NCBI RefSeq assembly: GCF_014651015.1
Contig: NZ_BMWB01000035.1
Coordinates: 1-56,788 of the forward strand
From: Streptomyces xantholiticus
Lineage (GTDB): Bacteria; Actinomycetota; Actinomycetes; Streptomycetales; Streptomycetaceae
Length of the DNA: 56,788 nt
Direction: 5' to 3'
Shown here: positions 42,298-51,658 of the stretch, one piece after another
Layout of the letters: every line of letters starts with the position of its first letter
How positions within the stretch are numbered: position 1 is the stretch's first letter
Position numbers and translations under genes: made by a program
The notes under the pieces: model-generated
What the model was told of the DNA's origin: nothing
Database searches by the model: none
Seen by the model: only the letters and a program-made list of their open reading frames with translations

Positions 42298-43947
42298 TCA
42301 GTCGCGCGCCAGTTCACCCTCGCCCATGCCGATGGCGAAGACCGGGTGGTCGGACTCGTCGAAGTAGTACCGTGCGGTGTCGGTGTCCAGTCCGGTCAGG
42401 GAGATCTCCACGTCGTCCACGCAGCTTCCGGCGCCATAGGTGAGATGCTCCACGACGTTCACGCGGTCGGACGTACGGTTCTGCAGCGTCCAGTACCCGC
42501 CGCAGCCCAGCGTGGGGTAGTCGACCTTGGCGACCCGCTCGCCCCGGGCTCCTCCGGTGTACTGGATCTCGACGTCGTAGATGCTGGCCCCGTCCCCCTG
42601 GTTCACGATCCCCCGCCACCTCCCGGTGAAGTCGAACTGCCGGGGCGAGGACGGGGGCGACGTGCTCCGTCCGGTCTCCTTGGAGGGGGACGGCGAGGGC
42701 GATTGGGTCGGCTGAGCCGTCGGGCCGGTCGCGGCGCTGGACCGTGCCGGTCCCGCCGTCCCGCCCGGGCTGCCCGCCTCGTTGGTGCCGTCGTCGCGCA
42801 TCATCAGCACGAGCGACAGGATGATCCCTCCGACGAGGACGACACCCAGGGCGGCCAGCACTGGCGCCATGGGTCGGCGCGGTGGCGTGGGCGGGAGGAG
42901 AGGCGTCACAGGTGGGAGTGCCGGTGCCGGTGGAGTGGGGGCACCTGCTGGGGGCGTCCGGGCAGCGAGTCCGGGCACGCGGGCGGACGTCGCGGTGGGC
43001 GCGTGGTGCAGGGAACGCGCGGCCGTATCGACTTGGGTGGGCACGGCGCCTTCCAGCGCGAGCAGCCGCACTGCCTCCTGGCCCAGCCGGGTGGTGAGCT
43101 GCGGCGGAAGCCAGCCGCTGTCGGGGAGTTCGGCCCCGACGGCGCGGATCGCCTCGGCCTCGATCTCCGCCGCCGAGGGCCGGTCCGCAGGATCCGCGGT
43201 CATGCAGCGCCCCACCAGGGTGCGCAGCGTGCCGTCGATGCCGTCGAGCCGGGGCGGCTGGGAGATCACCCGTATGAGGACCGCGTGCGGCGCGTCGTCC
43301 TCACCGTCGAAGGGGCCGCGGCCGGTCGCGGCGTAGGCCAGCAGCGCGCCCAGGCCGAAGACGTCGCTCGCTTCGCCGAGTCGCTCTCCGCGCACCTGTT
43401 CGGGAGACATGAATCCGGGCGATCCGATGACGGCACCGGTGCGGGTGGCCACGCTGGAGTCGACGGCCCGGGCGATGCCGAAGTCGATGACGCGGGGCCC
43501 GTCCAGGGTGATGAGCACATTGGACGGCTTGACGTCCCGGTGCAGGACGCCGGCGCCGTGGATGGCGCCCAGGGTCGCCGCGAGCCCCCGCGCCAGGTGC
43601 CACACCGACGTGGGCGGCAGGGGGCGCTGCCACTCCTCCACCACCCGCTGGAGTGACGGGCCGGGCACGAACTCCGTTGCGAACCAAGGGGTGTCGGCCT
43701 CGGTGTCGGAGGCGACCACGGATGCCGTCCCGGCTCCGGAGACGCGGCGTGCGGCGGCGACCTCGCGCCGGAACCGGCGCCGGAACTCCGGCTCTTCGGC
43801 GAGGTGAGGGTGAATCAGCTTGACGGCGACGAATCGGCCGTCCTGGGCACGGGCCAGGAACACCTGGCCCATCCCTCCGAGCCCCAGCCGACCCAGGAGC
43901 CGGTACGGCCCCAGTGCCCGAGGATCACTGTCCCGCAGCGGCTTCAT
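42298..43947 (-). CDS. Membrane Ser/Thr protein kinase (PknB type)
   Basis: A 549-residue kinase. The catalytic domain is residues about 12-265: GRLGLGGMGQVF (P-loop), VAVKLI (Lys), LHRDVKPSNVL (catalytic loop), VIDFGIA (DFG) and GSPGFMSPEQ. A Pro-rich linker leads to one membrane helix, APVLAALGVVLVGGIILSL, near residue 370. The Ser/Thr/Pro-rich stalk and extracytoplasmic domain of about 110 residues follow (FDFTGRWRGIVNQGDG onward, with two Cys). No PASTA repeats are present. ATG 43947 starts MKPLRDSDPRALGPYRLLG, the usual Hanks-kinase beginning; the longer frame is rejected. It is convergent with the monooxygenase. Confidence 0.93.
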   Translation of the reverse strand: MKPLRDSDPRALGPYRLLGRLGLGGMGQVFLARAQDGRFVAVKLIHPHLAEEPEFRRRFRREVAAARRVSGAGTASVVASDTEADTPWFATEFVPGPSLQRVVEEWQRPLPPTSVWHLARGLAATLGAIHGAGVLHRDVKPSNVLITLDGPRVIDFGIARAVDSSVATRTGAVIGSPGFMSPEQVRGERLGEASDVFGLGALLAYAATGRGPFDGEDDAPHAVLIRVISQPPRLDGIDGTLRTLVGRCMTADPADRPSAAEIEAEAIRAVGAELPDSGWLPPQLTTRLGQEAVRLLALEGAVPTQVDTAARSLHHAPTATSARVPGLAARTPPAGAPTPPAPALPPVTPLLPPTPPRRPMAPVLAALGVVLVGGIILSLVLMMRDDGTNEAGSPGGTAGPARSSAATGPTAQPTQSPSPSPSKETGRSTSPPSSPRQFDFTGRWRGIVNQGDGASIYDVEIQYTGGARGERVAKVDYPTLGCGGYWTLQNRTSDRVNVVEHLTYGAGSCVDDVEISLTGLDTDTARYYFDESDHPVFAIGMGEGELARD

Positions 43948-44345
43948 CGCACCGTCCGTTCCAGGCAGGCACCTCGACCCCCTCCGCCGCCTGTTCCCCT
44001 GCGGTGACGGCCCCGTCATTGTGACAGCTCACACGGCAAGCGGCGCCGGATTCTCCAGGCTCCTCACCCGCGGGCGCGGCAGGCACGCCGGCGGCCACCC
44101 AGGTGCATCAGGCTTCCACCCTGCACCGGTTCAACATCGTGCGGGATCACTTCTCGCAGATTGGATCTCACCGCTCCCCCCTCCTGCTGGCTCACCAACG
44201 GCAGCCGTCGCGCACTGTGACAGCAGCATCGGCCGTACCCTGCATCGCAAGAACAGCATCCCTCGCCACTCAGCTCAGCCAGGGAGTGATCTGCCAGGCC
44301 GCGAGTGCCGGGAGTGGCCCGCGATGTTGACGTCGGGCGGGAAGC
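43948..44345. other. Kinase upstream region, no recognised gene
   Basis: About 400 bp holding the kinase promoter. Small frames here, such as the plus frame 44103-44330, lack SD and family likeness. Confidence 0.4.
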
Positions 44346-44606
44346 TCAGCCGTCGAAGCGCGTCCATGTGACGTCGACCGCGGCCAGAGGCGCCAGGACG
44401 CTGCGGTGAAGGGCCCGGCCCAGGCGCTGAATCCGTGGTCGTCGCCCTCTGCGACGTACATGACGAGGCCGGGTGCCACGTAGAAGCGGGCGTTCATCCC
44501 GGGCCAGAAGGGACGCGGGCACCAGGTGCATCCCGTGGGTGAGTCGGTCGATCTGGTGGCCTGTCAGCGAGTCGCTGCCGGGCATGGCCCGGTGGTCGGC
44601 GTTCAT
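44346..44606 (-). pseudogene. Small hypothetical protein with two compensating frameshifts
   Basis: The frame from ATG 44606 gives MPGSDSLTGHQIDRLTHGMH. A second frame gives NARFYVAPGLVMYVAEGDDH and GFSAWAGPFT, and the first frame returns with VLAPLAAVDVTWTRFDG to the stop at 44346. The three pieces join smoothly into a protein of about 87 residues, so two opposite indels (near 44495 and 44410) are likely. Family unknown. Confidence 0.45.
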
Positions 44607-44692
44607 GATGGCCTCGAAGAGGGAGCCTCACTGTTGGAGCACGGAGAAGTAAATCGGTGGGGTGATGCAGGTGAATCTGCCACGATCATCGG

Positions 44693-45058
44693 ATGGGTGC
44701 CTTGGATGCAGTGGCAGGCAGGGTTGCTGGCGGGGCCACCGTGGCGTTCCGGCCCAGCGGTTCCTCGATGGTCCCGCTGATACGCAGTCGGCAGCAGGTG
44801 GTCGTTGCTCCGGTCGACCCGTCCAAGTTGGACTTGGGGGACATCGTCCTGGCCCGTGTCGCCGGGACGGTCTACTTGCACTTGGTGTCGTCCGTGGACC
44901 TCGCCAGGAAGCGGGTGCAGATCAGCAACAACCGTGGTCACGTCAATGGCTGGACAAGCTACGACCGTGTCTTCGGTATCTGTGTGGCAGTCGACGGCGT
45001 CACCCGGTCAGGAGTCGCAGGCAAGACGCTCGAGGCTGACTCCAACGACTCCTCCTGA
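44693..45058 (+). CDS. S24/S26-like peptidase-fold protein
   Basis: A 121-residue protein with FRPSGSSMVPLIRSRQQVVV, DLGDIVLARVAGTVYLHLV and RVQISNNRGHVNGWTSYDRV. The SxM segment matches the nucleophile loop of LexA/signal-peptidase (S24/S26) folds, and DLGDIVL matches the following box. The Lys general base expected after it is not evident (Leu-His-Leu at the equivalent place), so activity is doubtful. There is no membrane anchor. ATG 44693. Function unknown; the IS630 fragment begins about 40 bp downstream. Confidence 0.6.
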   Translation: MGALDAVAGRVAGGATVAFRPSGSSMVPLIRSRQQVVVAPVDPSKLDLGDIVLARVAGTVYLHLVSSVDLARKRVQISNNRGHVNGWTSYDRVFGICVAVDGVTRSGVAGKTLEADSNDSS

Positions 45059-45098
45059 ACCTGACGCTCCAGCAGCATTGGGCCGTCAAGCCATACGG

Positions 45099-45393
45099 GT
45101 GGCAGAACGAGTGCGCGTTCGCGAGATCGATGACGACGAGGGCCGGCGGTTACTTCTGACGGCCCGCAGAGGCACGGGCTCCGTGGTGACCTGGCGGCGC
45201 GCGCAGATGGTGCTGCTGTCCGCTCAGGGCATGCCGGTCGCAAAAATCGCTGAGGTGTCGTTCACCAGTGACGACCGGGTCCGCGACGTGATCCGCAACT
45301 CCAACGCCGACGGCTTCGACTCGCTCTCCCCCAAGTACTCCCGCGGCCGGCCGAAGACCTTCACACTGCCCGAGCGCCGCGAGATCAAGAAGC
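45099..45393 (+). pseudogene. IS630-family transposase, N-terminal fragment
   Basis: From GTG 45099 the frame reads VREIDDDEGRRLLLTARRG, VTWRRAQMVLLSAQGMPVAK, IAEVSFTSDDRVRDVIRN and GRPKTFTLPERREIKKL. This is the winged-helix DNA-binding half of an IS630 transposase. The reading changes abruptly at about 45393 into a different transposase tail, so the DDE domain is absent. Confidence 0.8.
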
Positions 45394-45523
45394 TACCTCA
45401 GACTCAACCACCGCTACGAACGACCCATCCTACCTGCCCTTTCTCGGCCTCGCCGCAGCCCTGCGCTGCTACAAGCAACGCGTCCGCCTCACCACACAGA
45501 ACACCGTCCAAGCCGTCACGCCG
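45392..45523 (+). pseudogene. Transposase C-terminal fragment fused to the IS630 remnant
   Basis: SYLRLNHRYERPILPA, then in the next frame FLGLAAALRCYKQRVRLTT. The Leu-Asn-x-Arg-Tyr-Glu-Arg and AFLGLAAAL pattern is the tail of an IS4/IS5-type transposase. It joins the IS630 piece directly, which implies deletion or nested insertion between two elements. Confidence 0.5.
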
Positions 45524-45556
45524 CTTGATGACTTGGGTAGCCTGAGGTCGGTGGAA

Positions 45557-46207
45557 ATGGGACTGAACGCAGATGACTGGCTGGCAGATACCCGGACGTC
45601 TTATGACACCGTCGCTGCAAGTTACGCAGAGCTGACACGTCACCTCTTGGACGAAACACCCGAAGAGGGCGCGGTCTTGGCCCTGTTTGCCGACCTGGTG
45701 CGCGCCCAAGGCGGCGGGCTGGTCGCGGACGTGGGGTGTGGGACGGGCAGGATCACAGCCCACCTGCGCAAGCTGGACCTGGACGCGTTCGGCATCGATC
45801 TGTCACCTGGAATGATCGGTGCGGCCCGTCGTGATCACCCCGATGTGCGGTTCGATCTCGGTTCCATGACGGACCTCCCCTTGGCCGACGCCTCGGTGAC
45901 TGGCCTGGTCGCCTGGTACTCACTGATCCACGTTCCTGACGACGAGATCAGCTCGGTTCTTGCGCATTTCCGTCGAGTGCTTCGGCCCGGTGGGCCGTTG
46001 CTACTCAGCTTCCATGTCGGCGACGGATCGCAGTTGAAGACCGAGGGCTACGGCGGGCACCCGATGAAGGTCTATGTCCATCGCCGGCAGCATGACCAGA
46101 CGATTGAGTGGCTTAACGAAGCTGGCTTCACCGTCGAGACGCACAAGACTCTCACCTCGGCCGAGAGCAAGCTGGGAGGGATCATACTCGCGCGTCGTCA
46201 ACCTTGA
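45557..46207 (+). CDS. Class I SAM-dependent methyltransferase
   Basis: A 216-residue Rossmann methyltransferase. Motif I is VADVGCGTGRIT (about residue 57), followed by AFGIDLSPGMIGAARRDHPD (motif II), then LPLADASVTGLVAWYSLIHV (motif III/IV) and LRPGGPLLLSFH (motif V). It transfers a methyl group from SAM to an unknown small substrate. ATG 45557 is preferred to the upstream TTG 45533 because of GAGG/GGTGG spacing and the family's usual start DTRTSYDTVAASYAE a few residues on. It is a single gene bordered by IS debris upstream. Confidence 0.9.
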   Translation: MGLNADDWLADTRTSYDTVAASYAELTRHLLDETPEEGAVLALFADLVRAQGGGLVADVGCGTGRITAHLRKLDLDAFGIDLSPGMIGAARRDHPDVRFDLGSMTDLPLADASVTGLVAWYSLIHVPDDEISSVLAHFRRVLRPGGPLLLSFHVGDGSQLKTEGYGGHPMKVYVHRRQHDQTIEWLNEAGFTVETHKTLTSAESKLGGIILARRQP

Positions 46208-46239
46208 GCGGCTCAGCCAGTCGCCTGGCGGAGTCGGGA

Positions 46240-46503
46240 TCAGGAGGCTCCTGCGGCGATCTCGCCGAAAGTGGCCAGGCCCAGGTGGATGACTGAGGGC
46301 TTGAGAGAGGCAGAGCGGGCGCGTCCCGTCGATCAGTTCGCGCCTGAGTTCAGCTGTGATCTCGTGGACGGCCCGCAGGCCGGGCAGCCGCTCGTAGGCG
46401 CCGCGGGCCCGGGCGCGGGCCACCGTCAGGGCGCGCGTGCCATCCGGTAGCCCTCGACGCGCTGGAGCGCCTGGTGGCCGACGTAGAAGGTGTAGGCCCA
46501 CCT
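46240..46503 (-). pseudogene. Hypothetical protein C-terminus, frameshifted
   Basis: Minus-strand frames give WAYTFYVGHQALQRVEGYRM, then ARARARGAYERLPGLRAVHE and ITAELRRELIDGTRPL, then VIHLGLATFGEIAAGAS ending at TGA 46240-46242. The pieces join into a helical C-terminal domain split by two indels (near 46440 and 46300). No family is recognised and the 5' part is missing. Confidence 0.4.
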
Positions 46504-46662
46504 TTGGCTCTGTACACGGGAATGGGTTCTGGCTCACCTTCTGTGGAGCAATAACCCTGCGCACCCGACCCGGCCTCGATGGCGTCCCACCCCGTCTCGG
46601 GGCCACTGCAGGCGTATTCCGCCCCACGCCTCTCAGCTGCGTGCTCGTCGCGAGAGGATGGG

Positions 46663-47268
46663 GTGGTGATCCGCTACGACACCGAGATACAGGCCCTGTA
46701 CCGCCGCTATTGCCTCCCCGCGCGCCGGTACCTGAAGCTCGGCGGAGCGGTACTTCGCATGTCGCGCGAGGAGTATGAGCCGTTCGTTCAGCACCTGGCC
46801 GCTGATGCGAGGGTTGTTACCGACGCCGAGCTCACCATCCTCTTCGAAGGCAGCTGGCGCGAGCGGCGAACCGCGGCATGGCTCGCCGCCGTCTCGCGCC
46901 GTGACCACTTCCGTGAGCGACTGGGTGCGCTGCTGCTGGAGAGTGAGGTCTGCTGCGCGGGTGGGGCCTACTGTGTGGCTCTGGCGAGCTTCGGCACCGC
47001 ACGGGACGCCGACTTGCTTGCCGCTTACCTGGATCGCTACCTGCGTCGGCCCGATCTCGCCTACGACCAGCCGACAGCCATGGGCGCCCTGGCCTACACG
47101 GAGTCCGTCGTGCACGGCGACCGGGCCAGCCACCTCCTCCAGGAGGGCGGCCTGTGGCGGCAGTGGTTCCAGGACGCGCCCCACATGCACGGCGATGATG
47201 GCATCTCCAGCTACCTGGGCGGCATCCGCCTCGCCTGCGCCGTTGTAGACGAGTGTGCCGGCATCTGA
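46663..47268 (+). CDS. DUF6000 family protein
   Basis: A 201-residue soluble protein. The conserved course is PARRYLKLGGAVLRMSREEY, then LTILFEGSWRERRTAAWLAA, SRRDHFRERLGALLLESEVC, GAYCVALASFGTARDADLLA and AYLDRYLRRPDLAYDQPTAM, which is the DUF6000 pattern of a helical repeat-like protein. Members are common in Streptomyces, often near toxin or immunity genes, but have no known activity. GTG 46663 follows GAGAGG and gives the usual family start; upstream frame is unsupported. Confidence 0.8.
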   Translation: MVIRYDTEIQALYRRYCLPARRYLKLGGAVLRMSREEYEPFVQHLAADARVVTDAELTILFEGSWRERRTAAWLAAVSRRDHFRERLGALLLESEVCCAGGAYCVALASFGTARDADLLAAYLDRYLRRPDLAYDQPTAMGALAYTESVVHGDRASHLLQEGGLWRQWFQDAPHMHGDDGISSYLGGIRLACAVVDECAGI

Positions 47269-47295
47269 CCCCCTCGGCTTCGTTCACTGCGAAGA

Positions 47296-49048
47296 CTCTG
47301 GCTCAACGCCCGGGACGCGGCCACCCTCCGTCACGCCAGTAGGACACGCTTGCGAAGAAGTTGGAACCCTGCACGGCCGAACATCTGGCGCTTGAGCATC
47401 TTGATCCTGTTGACATGGCCTTCGACCGCGCCCGAGCTCCAGGGCAGGGTCAATCCAGCGGTGACGGCGTCGATGTCGCGGTCGATGCCGGCGGCGAGGG
47501 TGTGGAGGCTGGGCAGATCGTCCTGTCGGACGGCGTCGAGCCAGGCCGGGAGGCGCTCGCCCTGGCGGTCGGTGAGCATGGTCGCGAAGGACCGGACGTG
47601 GAGAGTGAGGGCGTCGAGTTCGGGGCACTGGGTGCGGACGGTCTTGAGCTGGAGTTGTTCGTGCTCGGTGAGGGTTTCCGGGCGTCTGAGGATCCATCTG
47701 GAGACTGTTCGGGGTGACGGCGGCCGGGCGGTCACCGGTCGCGGTGAGGTGCGCTTCTTGTGCAGGTAGGCGCGGACGCGCTGGTAGCTGCCCTCGTAGC
47801 CGAGCGGCACGATCTCCTCCCACAGCTTCCAGGCGTTGGTGATGCCGTCGTTCCAGCGGTCGTCCAGGTAGGGCTTGTAGTCGTCGAGGACCGAGGTCCG
47901 GTTCTGCCACTGGCCGGTGAACAGGTCCTCCGGCTTCACGGCGTCGGAGAACCGTTTGACGGTGTGCCAGGCCATGCCGAGCTGCCGCTGGACCGAACGC
48001 AGGCTGTGTCCTGCCTCCAGGAGTGCGTGAACGGCGGCGTGCCGGGACCTGGTGCGGTCGGCGAACCGGTGTCCCGTCGGCCAGGGTGAACCGGACGGCT
48101 CGTCTTCCGGGGCGGGCTCAGATTCGGGTTCGGGGGCGGCCGGGACAAGGGCTCGCAGGCAGCGGCGGTGCTGGGCGACTGCCCGTTCGGCGGCCTCGCT
48201 CAGGTTGTGCCAGAGGTGCCACCGGTCCGCGACCTGGACGGCCTGCGGGGCGCCGGCGGAGGCGCCTTCGGCAAAGAACGGCGCCCGGTCGCGGCAAACG
48301 ACCTGGACGCCCGGCCGTTCGGCGAGCCAGGCAGCCAGGCTGGACGCCTCCCGGTCCGGCAGCAGATCGACGGGGCGCCGGGTCTCGATGTCGATGAGGA
48401 CCGTGCCGTAGTGGCGGCCCTTGCGGGTGGCGTACTCGTCGACGCCGACGACCCGCGGCGCGGGGATCTCGGGTTCGGGAAGATCGTCCACCAGCCGGAG
48501 CACCGTGCTGCGGCTGACGGACACCCCGAGAACGTGGGCGATGCGCGCCCCGGCGCGGCCCGCGAGGGCCAGGCCGACTGCGGCCAGGGTGGAACGCAAC
48601 CGCTCAGTCCGCTGACCGTACCGACGTGTCAGGCCGGGCACCTGCTCGACGACGGTACGGCGTGCGCATCCCGAGTTCCCGCACGTGAACCGCCGGACCC
48701 TCAACTGGAGAACAACACTTCGGCCACCACTCGGCACATCAGCGGGAAACCGCACGTAGGAACCATGAACCCGGTTCGACCAGACTCCGCAGACCGGGCA
48801 CACGTCACCGTCCGCCACAGATTGCGCATCAACGCGCACTATCTCGAAATTCACGTCCACCGACAGCACCGCGACGTCCGCGATCGACGGGAACAACAAC
48901 TCTTTGAGCCGGAGCGCAACCTCTTCCACGGCCCCGAACTGTCAGCCCAACCGCCGAGCCGACGGGCCATTTCCGGGCGACTTTTCGTACGGCTCGAAGA
49001 GGTCCGGCCGTCACTCAGAGTGGCCGCGTCACAGAAGTTGAGCCAGAG
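47296..49048 (-). mobile_element. Complete ISL3-family insertion sequence
   Basis: A 12-bp inverted repeat, CTCTGGCTCAAC at 47296-47307 and its complement at 49037-49048, encloses a single full-length ISL3 transposase gene. The exact outer tips and target duplication cannot be fixed by eye. With an intact ORF and both repeats this is the only IS in the window that looks complete. Confidence 0.75.
47331..48929 (-). CDS. ISL3-family transposase
   Basis: A full-length 532-residue transposase. The N-terminal zinc finger is seen in CPVCGVWSNRVHGSYVRF and CGNSGCARRTVVEQ, followed by the helix-turn-helix region (GVSVSRSTVLRLVDDL). The DDE catalytic core has VVGVDEYATRKGRHYGTVLI (first Asp), VCRDRAPFF (second Asp), VQVADRWHLWHNL, and WSSGAVEGHVNRIKMLKRQM (Glu). 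The end, FGRAGFQLLRKRVLLA, is intact. Length and motifs fit an active enzyme. It is related to, but clearly different from, the broken ISL3 copy at 15232. Confidence 0.93.
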   Translation of the reverse strand: MEEVALRLKELLFPSIADVAVLSVDVNFEIVRVDAQSVADGDVCPVCGVWSNRVHGSYVRFPADVPSGGRSVVLQLRVRRFTCGNSGCARRTVVEQVPGLTRRYGQRTERLRSTLAAVGLALAGRAGARIAHVLGVSVSRSTVLRLVDDLPEPEIPAPRVVGVDEYATRKGRHYGTVLIDIETRRPVDLLPDREASSLAAWLAERPGVQVVCRDRAPFFAEGASAGAPQAVQVADRWHLWHNLSEAAERAVAQHRRCLRALVPAAPEPESEPAPEDEPSGSPWPTGHRFADRTRSRHAAVHALLEAGHSLRSVQRQLGMAWHTVKRFSDAVKPEDLFTGQWQNRTSVLDDYKPYLDDRWNDGITNAWKLWEEIVPLGYEGSYQRVRAYLHKKRTSPRPVTARPPSPRTVSRWILRRPETLTEHEQLQLKTVRTQCPELDALTLHVRSFATMLTDRQGERLPAWLDAVRQDDLPSLHTLAAGIDRDIDAVTAGLTLPWSSGAVEGHVNRIKMLKRQMFGRAGFQLLRKRVLLA

Positions 49049-49096
49049 CCATAAGTCGCGTACACAGCCACACCGTCCGAACGCGTGACGCTCCCT

Positions 49097-49125
49097 GGTG
49101 CCCGACCCCGTGGGGGCCGGGCACC
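49097..49125. terminator. Hairpin after the YcnI operon
   Basis: GGTGCCCG pairs with CGGGCACC, and the inner CCCC with GGGG, around a very short loop with one internal mismatch. It lies 11 bp beyond the YcnI stop on the minus strand and marks the end of that operon. Confidence 0.7.
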
Positions 49126-49135
49126 GCTTGGTGGG

Positions 49136-49870
49136 TCAGTGGCGGGTGGCGGCACTGCGGCGCCGCCACCAGATCCCGCCGCCGACCGCGGCAAGCGCGA
49201 GCGCGCCGAGGGCCACGGGCATGAGCGGGGAGGTGGCGTCGTCCTGCTGGGCTGCGGTGTCCTTTCGGTCAGAGTCCGGGCCGGCGGTGTTGCCGGGTGC
49301 CTGCGTTGTCGCGCTGCTGCTGGGTGAGGGTGTGCCCTTGGCGGTGGCGCTGGGGCTGGCTCCTGCGGCGGCGGGCTTCAGGTCGAGCCGGGGGGCGGCG
49401 GCGTTGCCGTGCCCGTGGCCGGTTGATTCCTCCCGTTCGATCCAGCGGTCGATGCGGCCGTCGCTGTAGGTCTGCAGGGTCTTGAGCACCAGCGACTTGG
49501 TGTTGGGCAGTTGGCGGATGGTGACGGCGAATTCGGCGTCCTTGCCGGTGGCCACGGCTGGGCCGGAGACGGTGAAGGTCTTCTCCTCGCGGGTGAGCTT
49601 CCAGTCCTTCGGGCCGTCGGCGTAGGTGACGTCGGCCGGTTTCATGCCGTCAGGCAGGAACACCTGGAGTTTGGTGATGCCGGCCGAGGTGGACTCCGAT
49701 TCGGCCATGAACTCCAGGCGGACGTCGGTGGCCAGTGCGCGAGCATCCTTGGCGGTGACCTCCACATGTGCGAACGCAGGGGCAGCGGCGGCCAGTACGG
49801 CCGCCGTGGCGGTGGCGGTCAGGGCGGTGTATCGGCGCGCGGTACACACCCGAGCGGGACGATCTGTCAA
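49136..49870 (-). CDS. YcnI-family (DUF1775) exported copper-associated protein
   Basis: A 244-residue exported, membrane-anchored protein. A signal peptide ends in APAFA, and the mature protein begins HVEVTAKDAR; this N-terminal His forms the copper site in YcnI proteins. The domain continues through KLQVFLPDGMKPADVTYADG and WKLTREEKTFTVSG. A Ser/Thr/Pro stalk and a C-terminal helix with WWRRR tail anchor it. It follows the PepSY gene by 31 bp. TTG 49870 is chosen because AGGAG lies six bases upstream. Role in copper binding or delivery is from family knowledge. Confidence 0.9.
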   Translation of the reverse strand: MTDRPARVCTARRYTALTATATAAVLAAAAPAFAHVEVTAKDARALATDVRLEFMAESESTSAGITKLQVFLPDGMKPADVTYADGPKDWKLTREEKTFTVSGPAVATGKDAEFAVTIRQLPNTKSLVLKTLQTYSDGRIDRWIEREESTGHGHGNAAAPRLDLKPAAAGASPSATAKGTPSPSSSATTQAPGNTAGPDSDRKDTAAQQDDATSPLMPVALGALALAAVGGGIWWRRRSAATRH

Positions 49871-49901
49871 GGGTGACTCCTGAAGAGGTGGGTACGGTCG
49901 G

Positions 49902-51443
49902 CTACCTGGTCGATGCGTCGATGCTGCTGCGGCCATGGCGATAGTGGTGGATGAGGCCGAGGGTGATGTCCACGGCCAGGAAGCCGATGAGGGTGATGCC
50001 GAGGACCGGCAAGGCCCAGCCGATGGCCACCACGACCGGGATGCCGAGGAGAAGCACCGGCAGGGGCAGCTGACGCCAGGCTCCGCGCACGGGGGGCTTG
50101 CCGAGGGGGGCGTTGCGGTCTGCCCGGGTGGGTCGACGCTGCCACCACATGCGGTAGCCCCAGGCGGTGAGGAACAGCAATCCGATGGCGGTGGCGGCGA
50201 GGAGGAGCTGGTTGGCCAGGCCGAAGAGCCGCCCCATGTGGGCCTGGATGCCGAGCTTGGTGAGCTTGGCCAGCAGCGGGTAGTCAGACCACCGATTGTG
50301 GGCGGTGACCTGGTGGGTCTCGGCGTCGACGGCGACCTGGTCCAGGTGGACCGGCCACACCTTGTCGTCCTGGGCGACGGACCAGGCGCTGTGCTCGTCC
50401 GCCGGGGGTGTCAGATTGAGGGGGCCGGTGAGCCCGGAGTCCCTGGCGGTGGCCAGCACCGGGCCGATGTCGTCGATGGGATCGGTTGCCTGCTTGGACG
50501 AGGCCGTCCCGCCATGGTTCCCGTGCTTGCCGTGGGAGTCGCCGGAGCCGCCAGGGGCGGAGGACAGGGAGGTGTTGAGCTCGGGGGTGTGGGCCTGGGC
50601 CTTGTCCAGCAGGGTCTCGAAGCGGGCGCCTGCGTAGTTCGACCAGGTCAGGCCGGTGGTGCTGAGGAAGAACAGGCCCACGGCCAGCCACAGGCCGGTG
50701 GTGGCGTGCCAGCTGCGGGTGCGGCGCACGCCGCGGGCGCTGCGGTCGGGCAGGAGCGCCCGCCGGACCGGCTTGCCCTGCCTGGAGCGGCTGCGGGCCA
50801 GCCACAGCACCAGTCCGGCGGCGACGATGACCCACAGCCAGCTGGCGGCCGTCTCCGAGTACAGCCGGCCCACCTCTCCCAGATGCAGGCTGCGGTGCAG
50901 TTCGCCGAGCCAGGTGGCCAAGGGTGTGGTGTTGAACGAGGTGGTCAGTGCGCCCTTGACCTCGTTCGTGTAGGGGTCGACGAACACGGTGCGCTGCTTC
51001 TCACCCAGCTCGGGGACGGCCAGCACCACCCGGGTGGTCTCCTCCGGGGTGGCGGGAGTGAGGACCGAGGCCAGTGCCCCCTCCGGGTGAGCGGCGCGGG
51101 CGGCGGCGACCTGGTCCGCCAACGGGTGCGGCCTGCCCTCGACTTTCTCGACGGTCAACTGGTCGCCGTAGACCAGCTGGTCGAGTTGCGGGGCGAAGAC
51201 GTAGGCGAGGCCGGTCAGGGCGGCAACGATCAGGAACGGCGCGACGAACACGCCCGCGTAGAAGTGCAGGCGCATCAGCAGCGCCCGTACTCCCTGCCGG
51301 GAACGGTTCTTCGGCCGGGGGGTGTCGTCGGCGGCTGAGGGGGGCGGTGCGGTGGCGGTCGTCGCAGAACTGCGTGTTTCCGATGGCTGGTTGGTGGGTC
51401 CAGCGGACGTTGCCATGGATGGATCTTCGGGCGAAGTGGACAT
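49902..51443 (-). CDS. PepSY-associated transmembrane protein
   Basis: A 513-residue membrane protein of the PepSY-TM (PiuB-like) family. After a Pro/Thr-rich cytoplasmic tail comes LLMRLHFYAGVFVAPFLIVA (first TM with conserved His), then a PepSY-like domain, ELHRSLHLGEVGRLYSETAA, RSWHATTGLWLAVGLFFLST, a His-rich loop (DSHGKHGNHGG) and LGIQAHMGRLFGLANQLLLA. Conserved His residues in TM segments may bind haem or metal. ATG 51443 has GGAG six bases upstream. With YcnI downstream and a His-rich membrane protein upstream it is probably part of a metal-handling operon. Confidence 0.9.
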   Translation of the reverse strand: MSTSPEDPSMATSAGPTNQPSETRSSATTATAPPPSAADDTPRPKNRSRQGVRALLMRLHFYAGVFVAPFLIVAALTGLAYVFAPQLDQLVYGDQLTVEKVEGRPHPLADQVAAARAAHPEGALASVLTPATPEETTRVVLAVPELGEKQRTVFVDPYTNEVKGALTTSFNTTPLATWLGELHRSLHLGEVGRLYSETAASWLWVIVAAGLVLWLARSRSRQGKPVRRALLPDRSARGVRRTRSWHATTGLWLAVGLFFLSTTGLTWSNYAGARFETLLDKAQAHTPELNTSLSSAPGGSGDSHGKHGNHGGTASSKQATDPIDDIGPVLATARDSGLTGPLNLTPPADEHSAWSVAQDDKVWPVHLDQVAVDAETHQVTAHNRWSDYPLLAKLTKLGIQAHMGRLFGLANQLLLAATAIGLLFLTAWGYRMWWQRRPTRADRNAPLGKPPVRGAWRQLPLPVLLLGIPVVVAIGWALPVLGITLIGFLAVDITLGLIHHYRHGRSSIDASTR

Positions 51444-51658
51444 GCGGAACTCCAGGTACGCGCCCGTCGGGCAGGCCGCAGGCGCTCAGCGCGAAGTCGA
51501 ATCGAGGACCGCCGCTGCATGGGCGGCGTGGCGCACGTCGCGGCAGAAGCCGCGCAACCGGCCTGACGCCGCGCTCAAGGAAGGACAGCATGCCGCGCCC
51601 GCCCCGCAGGCAACCGTGGCCGTGTGGGGATGGTGAAAGCGCGTGGAGCGAGGTGTCG

